This document shows, piece after piece, positions 18,909 to 29,005 of a DNA stretch of 64,000 nt. The position numbers and the translations under genes were made by a program. Within the stretch, counting starts at the first letter, position 1. The number at the start of each line of letters is the position of its first letter. Below the pieces are notes generated by a model that searched no databases, was not told the DNA's origin, and saw only the letters and a list, made by a program, of their open reading frames with translations. Origin of the DNA: Tepiditoga spiralis (GTDB taxonomy: Bacteria > Thermotogota > Thermotogae > Petrotogales > Petrotogaceae); the NCBI RefSeq assembly GCF_014701195.1, contig NZ_AP018712.1, positions 1 to 64,000 on the forward strand, read 5' to 3'.

Positions 18909-20126
18909 ATGAAAAAATATTTTATTATTTTCTTAGTTTTAATACTATCTTTAATTTATTTTTCTAAAGATATGAGAAAAACACTTATAGTTTATACTAA
19001 AGGTTACTCCGATTCAACTGCTCTTTTAGAATCCGCTGTTGATGAAAAAATAATAAATATGGGTAAATACAGATTAATTACAAGAGATGATATGATTTTT
19101 AAAGAAATTCAATTACAACTCCAAGGTGTTGTTGAAGGAAAAGGAGACTTAAAACAATTAAAAGCTGATGCCCTTATTTACATTGAAGTTTTAGATACCT
19201 TTTATCAACAACAAGAAAGTTATGATAAAACAAGTAAATGGTGGGAATATGAAATTACAGCAAAGTATAAATTAATAGACATTCAAACTGGACAAGTATT
19301 AGAAAATAAGTTGTATAAAGGAACTGGACAACAAAATATTACAAAATATAAAACTTCTCAAGAAGCTTTAAGAGATGCTAAATATGAAGCTATAAATGAT
19401 GCTTCTTCAAGTATAATCTCAAAATTAAACACTCTATTTATATTAAGAGGAAATATATTAAATCAAGCTCCAAATGGTTATTTATTAGTTGATCTTGGAA
19501 GAAATCATGGAGTTTATAAAAATATGGTTTTTCAATTTGAAAAAAGTTACGATGTTTATGGTGATTCTTATAAAATAAAAGATGGAAAATTAATAGTTAA
19601 AGACATATTAGACAACAAAGCTTTTTTAAAACCTGTTGAACTCCCAACAAAATTTAAAATATCTGAAAAAGGGATAACTGTTGTAGAAAATCCAAGTATG
19701 AGTCCAGAAAGAATGAGATTTAATATTCATTATACAAACTTAAATACAAATTATCATGGTGGCGGAATTGATTTTGCATTAGATAATTATGAAGGATTTT
19801 ATAGTAAATTCGGATTAGATTTCAATATTATTAGTAAAAATATTTTTTATTCAAACATGAATTTTGCTTTAGGTTATATGATTTATGCTGGACCAGTTGA
19901 AATTACACCAGATGTTTCTTTTGAATTTCAAGGAATGTTGTCTTCTGATGCTTCATCAATGTCATTTGACATAGTTCCAGAAGTAAATATGGGACTTGGA
20001 ATTACAAATAATATTAATCTATACTTGAATAGTGGATATATTTTTAATATTTATTCAATGGAAGAAATGGGATTAAGTTTAATAAATGGATTAAGAATAA
20101 AAGGTGGTATTGAATTTAAATTTTAA
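18909..20126 (+). CDS. secreted CsgG-like N-terminal domain with C-terminal barrel-like domain
   Basis: A 405-residue exported protein. The N-terminal hydrophobic stretch (FIIFLVLILSLIYF) is a signal peptide or anchor. Residues about 25-180 look like the CsgG/LpoB fold, with a periplasmic domain that ends ADALIYIEVLDTFY and DIQTGQVLENKLYKGTGQQ. Residues about 270-405 alternate strands and end in a terminal Phe (IKGGIEFKF), as outer membrane barrels do. I infer an envelope assembly role, but no family assignment is firm. RBS GAGGAGGGG. Monocistronic. Confidence 0.6.
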   Translation: MKKYFIIFLVLILSLIYFSKDMRKTLIVYTKGYSDSTALLESAVDEKIINMGKYRLITRDDMIFKEIQLQLQGVVEGKGDLKQLKADALIYIEVLDTFYQQQESYDKTSKWWEYEITAKYKLIDIQTGQVLENKLYKGTGQQNITKYKTSQEALRDAKYEAINDASSSIISKLNTLFILRGNILNQAPNGYLLVDLGRNHGVYKNMVFQFEKSYDVYGDSYKIKDGKLIVKDILDNKAFLKPVELPTKFKISEKGITVVENPSMSPERMRFNIHYTNLNTNYHGGGIDFALDNYEGFYSKFGLDFNIISKNIFYSNMNFALGYMIYAGPVEITPDVSFEFQGMLSSDASSMSFDIVPEVNMGLGITNNINLYLNSGYIFNIYSMEEMGLSLINGLRIKGGIEFKF

Positions 20127-20133
20127 AAAACAA

Positions 20134-20165
20134 AAATTGAAGCAGCCATTGGCTGCTTCAATTTA
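20134..20165. terminator. convergent terminator
   Basis: Stem AAATTGAAGCAGCC/GGCTGCTTCAATTT with loop ATT between convergent genes; the T-rich and A-rich flanks suit both directions. Confidence 0.85.
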
Positions 20166-21165
20166 ATTCTTTTATTAATTCTGGAATAACTTCATATAAA
20201 TCCCCAACTATACCATAATCTGCAACTTTAAATATAGGTGCATACTTATCTTTATTTATTGCAATAATACATTCAGAATCTTTCATTCCAGCAATATGCT
20301 GTATCGCTCCAGAAATTCCACAAGCAATATAAATTTTTGGTCTAACTGTTTTTCCAGTTTGACCTACTTGATGACTTGAATCAATCCATTCAGAATCAAC
20401 AACAGCTCTTGAAGCACCAACTACTCCATTTAATTTTTCAGCTAATTTTTCAATTAATTTAAAACCTTCTGGTTTTCCAAGTCCTCTACCACCCGCAACA
20501 ACTATTTCAGCCTCTGTTATATCAAGAGTTGTTGACTTTTGTTTTATTACTTTTAAAACTTCTGTTCTTATATCCTTACAACAAATATTTGCATTTATTT
20601 TTATTATTTCACCATTATTTTCATTATTTATTTCAGCTTTTTTCATAACACCTGGTCTAACTGTTGCCATTTGAGGTCTATGCTTAGGACAAATTATTGT
20701 AGCCATTATATTTCCACCAAATGCTGGTCTTGTTTGAAGTAATTTCTTATCCTCATCAACTTCTAAAATAGTACAATCAGCAGTTAAACCTGTATCAATC
20801 TTTGCAGAAATTCTTGGAGCTAAGTCTCTTCCAATATGTGTTGCTCCTATTAAAAAAACTTCTGGCTTTTTTTCATTTATTAAATTAGATATTACTCTCG
20901 AATAACCATCTGTTGTATAATTTTTTAATAAAACATCTTCAATTAAATAAACCTTTTTCGCACCATATTTTATTAATTCATCACATAAAAACTCTACATT
21001 ATCTCCAACTAAAACAGCACAAAGATTAGAATTCATTTTTTCTGAAATTTTTTTCCCTTCACCAAGAAGTTCATAAACAACAGGCATTAATTTGTTATCT
21101 CTTTGTTCTGCAAATACCCACACATCTTTATATTCTTTTATAGTTATTTCATTAATTAAAGGCAT
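20158..21165 (-). CDS. etfA: electron transfer flavoprotein alpha subunit
   Basis: Alpha subunit of the FAD-containing ETF that takes electrons from acyl-CoA dehydrogenases. The C-terminal FAD-binding domain is clear: [47 protein letters not shown] and the final [11 protein letters not shown]. Length 335 residues is standard. RBS AAGGAGG. It follows etfB and acd on the same strand. Confidence 0.95.
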   Translation of the reverse strand: MPLINEITIKEYKDVWVFAEQRDNKLMPVVYELLGEGKKISEKMNSNLCAVLVGDNVEFLCDELIKYGAKKVYLIEDVLLKNYTTDGYSRVISNLINEKKPEVFLIGATHIGRDLAPRISAKIDTGLTADCTILEVDEDKKLLQTRPAFGGNIMATIICPKHRPQMATVRPGVMKKAEINNENNGEIIKINANICCKDIRTEVLKVIKQKSTTLDITEAEIVVAGGRGLGKPEGFKLIEKLAEKLNGVVGASRAVVDSEWIDSSHQVGQTGKTVRPKIYIACGISGAIQHIAGMKDSECIIAINKDKYAPIFKVADYGIVGDLYEVIPELIKELN

Positions 21166-21178
21166 AAATTGTTCCTCC

Positions 21179-21964
21179 TTAAATAAAGTGTTTTTCTTTT
21201 AATTCATTTACAACATCTTTTACCATTTCTTCAATTGTTCCACTCACCATCTTACCCTCACCTTTTGGTTCAGGCGTAAATGACTTTTTTACTTGCGTTG
21301 GTGAACCTTTTAATCCAATATATCTTTCATCTATATCTATATCCTCAAAAGTTAAAACCTTTATATTGTCTTTTGCACAAACATCAACTACTCTTCCAAT
21401 ATGCATGTACCTTGGTTTATTTATTTGTTTTATAGTTGTTAATAAAACTGGTGAACTTACTTTTATTACTTCATAACCATCTTCTAATTCTCTTTCAACT
21501 ATAAATTCATTATCCATATATTCAATATTCTTTACATAAGTTATTTGTGGAATATTTAATTTTTCTGCTATTTGAGGACCAACTTGAGCTGTATCCCCAT
21601 CTATTGCCTGCCTTCCAGCAAATATAATATCAAAATAACCTAATTTTTTAATTGCTGCTGTTAAAGTTGTTGATGTTGCCCATGTATCAGCACCACCAAA
21701 TTTTCTATCGCTCAAAAGAAATCCTTCATCTGCTCCCATTGCTATTGCTTCTTCAATAACCTCTTTTGCTTGTATTGGACCCATTGATAAAACAGTAACC
21801 TTTGCATTAAATTTATCTTTTAACTTTAAAGCTTCTTCAAGAGCAGCTTTATCATCATAATTCATTATACTTGGAACACCAGTTCTTATTAAAGTTCCTT
21901 TAACTGGATCTATTTTTAATTCTGTAGTATCTGGTACTTGCTTTATACAAACTAGTATATTCAT
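21179..21964 (-). CDS. etfB: electron transfer flavoprotein beta subunit
   Basis: Beta subunit of ETF, the partner of Etf[13 protein letters not shown] at the N-terminus, [16 protein letters not shown], and the family signature region [20 protein letters not shown] are present. Length about 261 residues. An ATG at 21970 touches the RBS (AAGGAGG) directly, so the ATG at 21964 is the better start. Operon order acd, etfB, etfA. The usual Bcd/EtfAB genes of butyryl-CoA formation are in this order, but no crotonase, thiolase or 3-hydroxyacyl dehydrogenase gene is present nearby. Confidence 0.93.
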   Translation of the reverse strand: MNILVCIKQVPDTTELKIDPVKGTLIRTGVPSIMNYDDKAALEEALKLKDKFNAKVTVLSMGPIQAKEVIEEAIAMGADEGFLLSDRKFGGADTWATSTTLTAAIKKLGYFDIIFAGRQAIDGDTAQVGPQIAEKLNIPQITYVKNIEYMDNEFIVERELEDGYEVIKVSSPVLLTTIKQINKPRYMHIGRVVDVCAKDNIKVLTFEDIDIDERYIGLKGSPTQVKKSFTPEPKGEGKMVSGTIEEMVKDVVNELKEKHFI

Positions 21965-21975
21965 ACTCATCCTCC

Positions 21976-23115
21976 TTATTTTAAAACATTTGCTGAAATT
22001 ACCATTTTTTGAACTTCAGAAGTACCTTCATAAATTTCAGTTATCTTAGCATCTCTCATCATTCTTTCAACACAATAATCTTTTGTATAACCATATCCAC
22101 CATGTAATTGAACGGCTTTTGTTGTAACTTCCATAGCAACTTCCGCAGCAAACAACTTTGCCATTGCAGCTTCTACTGAATAAGATTTACCTTTTTCTTT
22201 ATTATTTGCAGCTTTATAAACTAAAATTCTTGCTGCCTCTATCTTCGTCTTCATTTCTGCTATATTAAATTGAACACCTTGAAACTTAGCTATAGGTCTT
22301 CCAAATTGTTCTCTTTGCTTTATATACTTAACTGTTTCATCAAATGCTCCTTGAGCTATACCAAGAGCTTGTGCCGCAATCCCAATACGTCCACCATCAA
22401 GAGTTTGCATTGCAATTTTAAACCCTTTATTTAATGACCCGAGAAGATTATTTTTAGGTATCTTAGCATCTCTAAATATTAATTCAGCCGTTGCAGAACC
22501 TCTTATTCCCATTTTATGTTCTATTTTCCCTATTTCAAAACCAATTGTGCTTCTATCAACAATAAATGCAGATATACCTCTAGTTCCTTTTGAAGGATCT
22601 GTCATTGCAAATACAATATAAGTATCTGCTTGTCCACCATTAGTTATAAAAATTTTTGAACCATTTAAAATCCAATAATCACCATCATCAATTGCTTTTG
22701 TTTGTTGTGCCCCTGCATCCGTTCCAGCATTTGGTTCAGTTAAAGCAAAAGCTCCTAATTTTTCTCCACAAGCAAGAGGCTTTAGATATTTTTCTTTTTG
22801 TTCTTCTGTTCCAAATTTATATATAGGCCAACAAGCAAGAGAGTTATGTGCAGAACAAATAACTCCAGTAGTTGCACAATATCTAGATAATTCTTCAACC
22901 GTTATTGCATAACTAAGTTCATCTGCACCTGCCCCATTATATTTTTTTGAAATTGTCATTCCAAGTAATCCATACTTTTTTAAAAGTTCATAACTTTCTG
23001 TTGGAAATCTTCCAGTTTCATCTATTTCTGCAGCTCTAGATTTTATATCTTTTTCTGTTAATTCTCTAACCATTTGCCTTATCATTTTTTGTTGTTTTGT
23101 TAATTCAAAGTTCAA
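21976..23115 (-). CDS. acyl-CoA dehydrogenase
   Basis: A 379-residue FAD-dependent acyl-CoA dehydrogenase of the short/medium-chain type. The family signatures GAFALTEPNAGTDAG and QLHGGYGYTKDYCVERMMRD are intact, and the catalytic Glu falls in IYEGTSEVQ. Start codon is TTG after AGGAGG. With EtfAB downstream this is a classic electron-bifurcating or electron-transferring set; whether it acts on butyryl-CoA or a branched-chain acyl-CoA is not visible. Confidence 0.93.
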   Translation of the reverse strand: MNFELTKQQKMIRQMVRELTEKDIKSRAAEIDETGRFPTESYELLKKYGLLGMTISKKYNGAGADELSYAITVEELSRYCATTGVICSAHNSLACWPIYKFGTEEQKEKYLKPLACGEKLGAFALTEPNAGTDAGAQQTKAIDDGDYWILNGSKIFITNGGQADTYIVFAMTDPSKGTRGISAFIVDRSTIGFEIGKIEHKMGIRGSATAELIFRDAKIPKNNLLGSLNKGFKIAMQTLDGGRIGIAAQALGIAQGAFDETVKYIKQREQFGRPIAKFQGVQFNIAEMKTKIEAARILVYKAANNKEKGKSYSVEAAMAKLFAAEVAMEVTTKAVQLHGGYGYTKDYCVERMMRDAKITEIYEGTSEVQKMVISANVLK

Positions 23116-23271
23116 TTAAAATTACCTCCTATTTGTGATTTTTTTAACTTTAATATTATAAATTGCGTGCAAAAAAACTATATCAATTTTTTGTTAAAAC
23201 AAAATAAAGATTGTAAAATGATATCGTGAAATTTTTTTCATATCTAACATAAAATATTTTATATCTAAAAA

Positions 23272-23305
23272 ATAAAAAAGATATGAAAAATTTTTCATAT
23301 CTTTT
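23272..23305 (-). terminator. AT-rich hairpin upstream of the acd region
   Basis: AAAAAGATATGAAAAATTTTTCATATCTTTTT, a perfect palindrome between the 5' flank of acd and the small gene at 23349, which it probably terminates. Confidence 0.6.
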
Positions 23306-23348
23306 TAAGAACTTATTATTTAATAATAACATAACTTTATACTTTTTA

Positions 23349-23585
23349 TTAATTTAATTCATAATCAAATTTTTTCATTTCAAGTGGTACATTTCTTACT
23401 TTTGATAAAGAATTGTTCTTTAAAAATTTTATTATTGACCTTAAAATATAAATGTTTATTGGAGTACCAATTAAAAGTATAAAAATTATATCACTCTTAA
23501 AAATAGTTACATCTTCAATTGATGTATCATCTGATATAAATTCGCTAATAATTACCACAAGATTAACAAAAAAACGGATTAACAT
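23349..23585 (-). CDS. small hydrophobic protein of unknown function
   Basis: A 78-residue protein with one or two likely membrane segments (around FFVNLVVIISEF and SDIIFILLIGTPINIYILR) and a charged C-terminus. I do not recognise it. It lies just downstream of the truncated CPBP gene on the same strand and may belong to that damaged cluster, so it could itself be a remnant. Confidence 0.4.
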   Translation of the reverse strand: MLIRFFVNLVVIISEFISDDTSIEDVTIFKSDIIFILLIGTPINIYILRSIIKFLKNNSLSKVRNVPLEMKKFDYELN

Positions 23586-23631
23586 TGATAATTTAAGTCT
23601 CTATGTATTAACAATATTATTTTCATAATCT

Positions 23632-24237
23632 CTACGAATTAATAGCTAAAAAATTAATGGCTAAAATAGTTAGCAATTGAAGTAAAATTATGTTTAAAAA
23701 CTGTAAGAAAATTACAAAATAAATATTTTTTGTTCTTTTTAAACTGTAATACATAAATATTGAAATTAAATAACTAATAATAAAATCTAAGAGTATGATT
23801 GGATCATTTAAATCTTTATCTGATAAATAAGGATAAAAAAGTTTTTGTGAATAAAAAAAACCATAAATTGTGTCTATAAGTGCTTGAGCTGTGTAAACAA
23901 AAAAATCTTTATTATATACTTTGCTTAAACTTTTAGGAATAACGATTCTAAAGGTTAATTCTTCTGACACTGAAAGTAATATTAATAAAATAACGAAACT
24001 GCCTTTGAAATAATTTAATAAAGAGTTTTCATTTTGAAATTTTTTTAAATAAACTATCAATGTAATAGTTATTAATGAAAGGAAAATATACATACAAACT
24101 CTAATTAATTTATTCCCTTTATTAAAAAGTTTAAAAGATGAAAAATTAAAATATTCTTTTAAACTATTATAATTAAAAACTATGTATACAATATCAAAAA
24201 TTAAATAAAGCAAATAAAATGATTTTGGTGAGACCAT
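23632..24237 (-). pseudogene. CPBP (CAAX-type) intramembrane protease, 5' end lost to an IS
   Basis: About 200 residues of a polytopic membrane protein carrying the CPBP motif SEELTFRIVIPKSL (EExxxR). CPBP members are glutamic-type intramembrane proteases; many in Gram-positive bacteria sit beside bacteriocin genes as self-immunity factors. The first codon (GTCTCAC region, ATG at 24235-24237) is formed by the left end of an IS256 element, so the native N-terminus is missing. The later motifs (second-helix His) are not clear, another sign of decay. Confidence 0.6.
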
Positions 24238-24254
24238 AAAAAAATTTGTGTAAA
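24235..24254 (+). repeat. left IR of degenerate IS256 copy
   Basis: CATAAAAAAATTTGTGTAAA, the same left end as at 27228. It abuts the truncated CPBP gene and so marks the insertion site. Confidence 0.7.
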
Positions 24255-24314
24255 TAAAAAAATAAAACCTTCTTCTTGGGATGGTAAAATAAAACCAGGA
24301 AGGAGGTTTTTAAA

Positions 24315-24937
24315 ATGGCAAGAAGAAAAAAAGAAGAAAAAGAAGAAAGCAACATTGAAAAATTAGCAAGATTAATAGCAAGGGATCCAGAGGTAAACAC
24401 AATAAAAGATGTATATGAAAAGATAAAAGAATTAGTGGGACCGTTAATACAAGGGATGTTAGAAGCAGAATTAGAAGATGAATTAGGTTATGGGAAATAT
24501 GATAAAGAAAACAAGAAAACAGATAATTCTAGAAATGGGTACAGTTCAAAAAGAGTAAGAACAAGTGTTGGAGAAATGGAATTAAAAATACCTAGAGATA
24601 GAAAAGGTGAATATGAGCCATAGTACCAAAGTATAAAAAAGATATCTCAGATATTGAAAATAATAGGTATGTACGGTTTAGGATTAAGTACAAAAGATAT
24701 GAACGTAGAGGACATATATGGTGTAGAATTATCAACAGAAATGATAAGTAAAATAACTAATAAAATATTACATGAAATTAGAAAATGACAAAGCAGGCCA
24801 AGAAATATACACTTTTATGTTTATGGATGGAATAGTGTTTAAAGTAAAAGATGATGGAGAAATAATAAAAAAGACTGCATATGTAGTACTTGGTGTAAAT
24901 ATAGATGGATTTAAAGAAGTACTTGGTATATATAGGT
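24315..24937 (+). pseudogene. IS256 transposase fragment (degenerate copy 1)
   Basis: The first 102 codons are identical to the copy at 27310, including the same premature TAG after GEYEP. Downstream homologous segments are recognisable but carry further deletions and stops, and the sequence breaks off near 24937 where a different IS begins. N-terminal transposase_mut features (LEAELEDELGYGKYD, NSRNGYSSK) are clear. Non-functional. Confidence 0.85.
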
Positions 24938-24970
24938 GGGGAATGTCAAGTAAAATGTGTAAACAGTAAA

Positions 24971-25750
24971 TTAAAAATCAGAAAAGTTACGAAAACGAGA
25001 CTGAAATCTGGGATCAATATCAAGTTGATTTCTAACAAGAGCCCAGTTAGGAACAGGTCTAGAATTCCATTTAGAATAAAGTTCATTAATACGTAAAAAA
25101 ATCAATTTAAAGAGAGCCTTTTCATTAGGGAATGCACCTTTTTTTACAACTTTTCTAAAAGAAGAGTTAACAGACTCAATAGGATTAGTAGTATACATAA
25201 TTTTTCTAACAGCACTGCCAAAATCAAATAATTGTTCAACAAAGTGGAAATTTCTCTCCCAAACAGAAACAGCTCCAGGATATTGAGACCAAGCAACTTT
25301 AAAAAGTTCAAATTCTGATTGAGCAGTTTTAAGATTAGGAGCAGTATAAAATTTTTTAATACTAGAGGTAAAAGATTTATAGAATTTAGATGGAATATAC
25401 TTTAAAGAATTACGAATAAGATGAACAATACATCTTTGAACAATAACATTAGGAAAAATAGATTTGGCGCCATCTTCGAGACCAGAAACGCCATCCATAG
25501 AAATAAAGAAAATATCTTCAACACCTCTAGCCTTTAATTCATCAAAAATTTGCATCCATTTGTGTTTACTTTCAGATTCATTAAGCCAAATACCTAAAAT
25601 ATCTTTAATGCCATTAGCATCATAAGCTAAAGCAGTATATAAAGCATAATTTTTAACTTCATAATCTTTTCTAATAGTAACATACATACAATCAACAAAA
25701 ACAAAAGTATAAAGTTTTTTTAAAGGTCTATTTTGCCGAGAGTGTAAAAT
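24971..25750 (-). pseudogene. IS256-family transposase, C-terminal fragment
   Basis: The 3' two-thirds of a Mutator-type transposase on the opposite strand to its neighbours. The first catalytic Asp falls in FVFVDCMYV, the second in ISMDGVSGL, and the Glu in TTNPIESVNSSFRK. An in-frame reading continues upstream of the first ATG (25687) to about 25750 and is then cut by the element that starts near 25776. It differs strongly in sequence from the three other copies, so it came from a separate element. Confidence 0.8.
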
Positions 25751-25816
25751 ATTAAGTGTATAAGGAAAAAAAGATACAGATCTGGTGGTAAAATAAAACC
25801 AGAGGAGGTACGAAAA

Positions 25817-27043
25817 ATGGGAAATGTACTACAGGAAATAATAAAGAAAATGGTAAGAAAAGGAGAAATCCGAACAATAAAGGATATAAAGGAGTTAACA
25901 AAATCACTGACAGGAAATCTGATCCAAGAAGTACTGGAAGCAGAACTCGAAGACGAGCTGGGCTATGGCAAGTATGACAGAGAAAAGAAAAATACAGAAA
26001 ATTCAAGAAATGGCTACAAGAAGAAGAATTTAAAGAGTAGTAGCGGTATGATAGAGTTAAAGGTACCTCGAGACAGGAAGGGAGAATATGAACCCAAAAT
26101 AGTTCCAAAGTATTCGAATGATATTTCAGAGATAGAGGAAAAAATAATAAGTTTGTACGCAAGAGGAATGACCACCAGGGATATATCTGATCAGATAATG
26201 GATTTGTACGGATTTGAAGTATCAGCTGAACTGGTGAGCAAGATAACAAATAAGCTTATGCCAGTAATAAAAGACTGGCAGGAAAGGCCATTACACGAAA
26301 TATACACCTTCGTTTTCTTGGATGCAATATACTTCAACGTTAGAGAAGACGGAAGGATAGGAAAGAAGGCTGCTTATGTAATAATAGGTGTTGACATAGA
26401 CGGAATTAAAGATGTGCTCGGGATATATGTTGGTGAAGTAGAAAGTGCCAAGTTTTGGATGGGAGTACTTAACAACCTCAAAAACAGAGGAGTTAAGGAC
26501 ATACTTGTAGCTTCAATAGAGGGTCTTTCTGGATTTGAGCAGGCTATAAATGCAACCTTCCCGCAAACTATGATACAAAGGTGCATAATCCACCAGATTA
26601 GAAACACCCTGAAATATGTTCCTCACAAGGATAGGAAAGAGTTCGCAAAGGATTTAAAGACAATCTATACAGCACTGGATGAAAAGACAGGCTATGATAA
26701 TCTAACCAATGTAATAAACAAATGGGGAGACAAGTATTACGCTTCATTGAGGAGCTGGGAGAAAAATTGGCACCTATTATCCACCTTCTTTCAGTTCTCA
26801 GACGGGGTAAGGAAGATTATGTACACCACGAACATCATAGAGTCACTTAACAGGCAATTCAGGAAGGCTACCAAGACCAAATCAATATTCCCTAATGACG
26901 ATGCTGTCCTTAAAAGTTTATACCTTACTACCAAAAACGTGACAAAAAAATGGACAGCACGTTATAGAAACTGGAGCAATGTCCTAAACGAATTATCCAT
27001 CTTTTTTAATGAAAGAATTACAAAATATATCTATAATTCCTAA
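25817..27043 (+). CDS. IS256-family transposase, full-length but with altered catalytic residue
   Basis: A 408-residue Mutator-type transposase, full family length, after RBS GAGGAGG. The first catalytic Asp is in FVFLDAIYF and the Glu in TTNIIESLNRQFRK. The second position, normally Asp as in the other copies here (VDGL, MDGV), reads ASIEGLSGF with Glu (codon GAG), so activity is doubtful. The first 1,150 bases have clearly higher-GC codon use than the surroundings, while the last part is identical to the low-GC copy at 28499-28559. This marks a chimera made by recombination or gene conversion. Confidence 0.85.
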   Translation: MGNVLQEIIKKMVRKGEIRTIKDIKELTKSLTGNLIQEVLEAELEDELGYGKYDREKKNTENSRNGYKKKNLKSSSGMIELKVPRDRKGEYEPKIVPKYSNDISEIEEKIISLYARGMTTRDISDQIMDLYGFEVSAELVSKITNKLMPVIKDWQERPLHEIYTFVFLDAIYFNVREDGRIGKKAAYVIIGVDIDGIKDVLGIYVGEVESAKFWMGVLNNLKNRGVKDILVASIEGLSGFEQAINATFPQTMIQRCIIHQIRNTLKYVPHKDRKEFAKDLKTIYTALDEKTGYDNLTNVINKWGDKYYASLRSWEKNWHLLSTFFQFSDGVRKIMYTTNIIESLNRQFRKATKTKSIFPNDDAVLKSLYLTTKNVTKKWTARYRNWSNVLNELSIFFNERITKYIYNS

Positions 27044-27227
27044 CATAAATATACTTTGTAACTTAACAAAAAATACCTATAACACACAAAAATGAATATT
27101 AAATATTATAATGCTATACCTTGCAATAAAAAGTTGCAAAAGGCTATTTATTACAAAAAATTATACTAAAAACTTCTAAAATTTACTCTTAAAGCATATT
27201 TCTTTATAGTCGATAATTCTTAGAGAC

Positions 27228-27247
27228 CATAAAAAAATTTGTGTAAA
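27228..27247 (+). repeat. left terminal inverted repeat of IS256 copy
   Basis: CATAAAAAAATTTGTGTAAA pairs with the complement at 28798-28817 with one mismatch. GTGTAAA is typical of IS256 ends. Confidence 0.8.
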
Positions 27248-27309
27248 TAAAAAAATGAAAAACCTTCTTCTTGGGATGGTAAAATAAAACCAGGAAGGAG
27301 GTTTTTAAA

Positions 27310-28559
27310 ATGGCAAGAAGAAAAAAAGAAGAAAAAGAAGAAAGCAACATTGAAAAATTAGCAAGATTAATAGCAAGGGATCCAGAGGTAAACACAATAA
27401 AAGATGTATATGAAAAGATAAAAGAATTAGTGGGACCGTTAATACAAGGGATGTTAGAAGCAGAATTAGAAGATGAATTAGGTTATGGGAAATATGATAA
27501 AGAAAACAAGAAAACAGATAATTCTAGAAATGGGTACAGTTCAAAAAGAGTAAGAACAAGTGTTGGAGAAATGGAATTAAAAATACCTAGAGATAGAAAA
27601 GGTGAATATGAGCCATAGTACCAAAGTATAAAAAAGATATCTCAGATATTGAAGGTAGAATAATAGGTATGTACGGTTTAGGATTAAGCACAAAAGATAT
27701 AGTAAAGAACGTAGAGGACATATATGGTGTAGAATTATCAGCGGAAATGATAAGTAAAATAACTAATAAAATATTACCTGAAATCAGAGAATGGCAAAGC
27801 AGACCTTTAGAAGAAATATATACTTTTATGTTTATGGATGGAATAGTGTTTAAAGTAAAAGATGATGGTGAAATAATAAAAAAGACTGCATATGTTGTAC
27901 TTGGTGTAAATATAGATGGATTTAAAGAAGTACTTGGTATATATATAGGTGAAATAGAATCATCAAAATTTTGGTTAAGAGTATTAAATGATTTAAAAAA
28001 TAGAGGAATAAAAGATATATTAATAGCTTCTGTAGATGGATTAACAGGTTTCCCACAAGCAATAAAAACTGCTTTCCCAGATACTATAGTACAAAGATGT
28101 ATAATACATCAAATAAGAAATACATTAAAATATGTTAGTTACAAAGATAGAAAAGAACTTGTTAATGATTTAAAAAAAGTATATAAAGCACCAAATAAAG
28201 ATATTGCTTATTCAAACTTACAAGATTTGAAAGAAAACAAATGGACAAAATACAAATTAGCATTAGAAAGTTGGGAAAAACATTGGGAAACAATATCCCC
28301 TTATTTTGATTATGGCGATGATGTAAGAAAAATAATGTACACAACAAATGTAATAGAATCATTAAATAGACAATATAGAAAAGCAACAAAAAATAAAACA
28401 TCATTTCCAAATGACGATGCATTATTGAAAATGCTTTATTTAGCAACAATAAATGCAACAAAAAGATGGACAGCTCGTTATAGAAATTGGAGCAATGTCC
28501 TAAACGAATTATCCATCTTTTTTAATGAAAGAATTACAAAATATATCTATAATTCCTAA
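27310..28559 (+). pseudogene. IS256 transposase with frameshift
   Basis: Two reading frames together make a complete transposase. Residues 1-102 run from 27310 to a TAG at 27616-27618. The rest is in the -1 frame, open from 27612 and having its first ATG at 27669. Comparison with the intact copy (GEYEPKIVPKYS) shows that about four A residues are lost from the expected A5 run after GAGCC. The catalytic triad itself is intact (FMDGIVF, SVDGLTG, NVIESLNR). The identical stop in copy 1 shows the mutation came before duplication, so the element was probably moved in trans. Confidence 0.85.
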
Positions 28560-28797
28560 CATAAATATACTTTGTAACATAACAAAAAATACCTATAACA
28601 CACAAAAATGAATATTAAATATTATAATGCTATACCTTGCAATAAAAAGTTGCAAAAGGCTATTTATTACAAAAAATTATACTAAAAACTTCTAAAATTT
28701 ACTCTTAAAGCATATTTCTTTATAGTCGATAATTCTTATGGAAATACTTTAAAAATAATAACTAATTTTATTTATTTTTACCTTCCAAGAAGAGCCG

Positions 28798-28817
28798 TTT
28801 ACACAAAATTTTTTATG
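28798..28817 (-). repeat. right terminal inverted repeat of IS256 copy
   Basis: TTTACACAAAATTTTTTATG, the complement of the left end at 27228. Confidence 0.8.
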
Positions 28818-28921
28818 CTACCAATTTTTCCTGAAACGTGGTTTTATTCAGCGTTTTATTTTTTTGGCCCATTTTTCAATTGTAATTTGGCTTATTCTTC
28901 ACTTGCAAAATACACATATCA

Positions 28922-28950
28922 AAATAAAATGAAGCTTTCGCCTCATTTTA
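28922..28950 (-). terminator. probable terminator of the HTH gene
   Basis: AAAATGA...TCATTTT stem with a GC-containing inner pairing, 55 bases past the HTH gene stop. The rest of 28820-29005 shows no gene. Confidence 0.5.
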
Positions 28951-29005
28951 TTAATTTCAGTAATTTTTCTTCATTTTTTTGTTAAACCCACTATCCTATT
29001 TTTAT

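Larger units (their letters stand above)
24232..28819. mobile_element. nest of IS256-family elements
   Basis: Four IS256-type sequences lie in 4.6 kb. A degenerate plus-strand copy (24232 to about 24937) breaks off into a minus-strand fragment of a different IS256 (about 24938-25775). A third, plus-strand element (about 25776-27225) has the only full-length transposase. The fourth (27226-28819) has both terminal inverted repeats. The third and fourth copies share an identical 3' tail (26972-27225 and 28499-28738). I infer insertion of one element into another and later recombination. Confidence 0.8.

Noticed and set aside
25752-26249. Minus-strand 165-codon frame in the IS256 element
   Set aside because: Antisense to the transposase start and the IS left end.
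27600-27670. Programmed -1 frameshift in the IS256 transposase
   Set aside because: IS256 transposases are single-frame, the overlap is seven bases without a slippery sequence, and comparison with the intact copy shows lost A residues.
28820-29005. Extra gene between the IS256 nest and the HTH gene
   Set aside because: Only short frames without RBS; the only structure seen is a hairpin.
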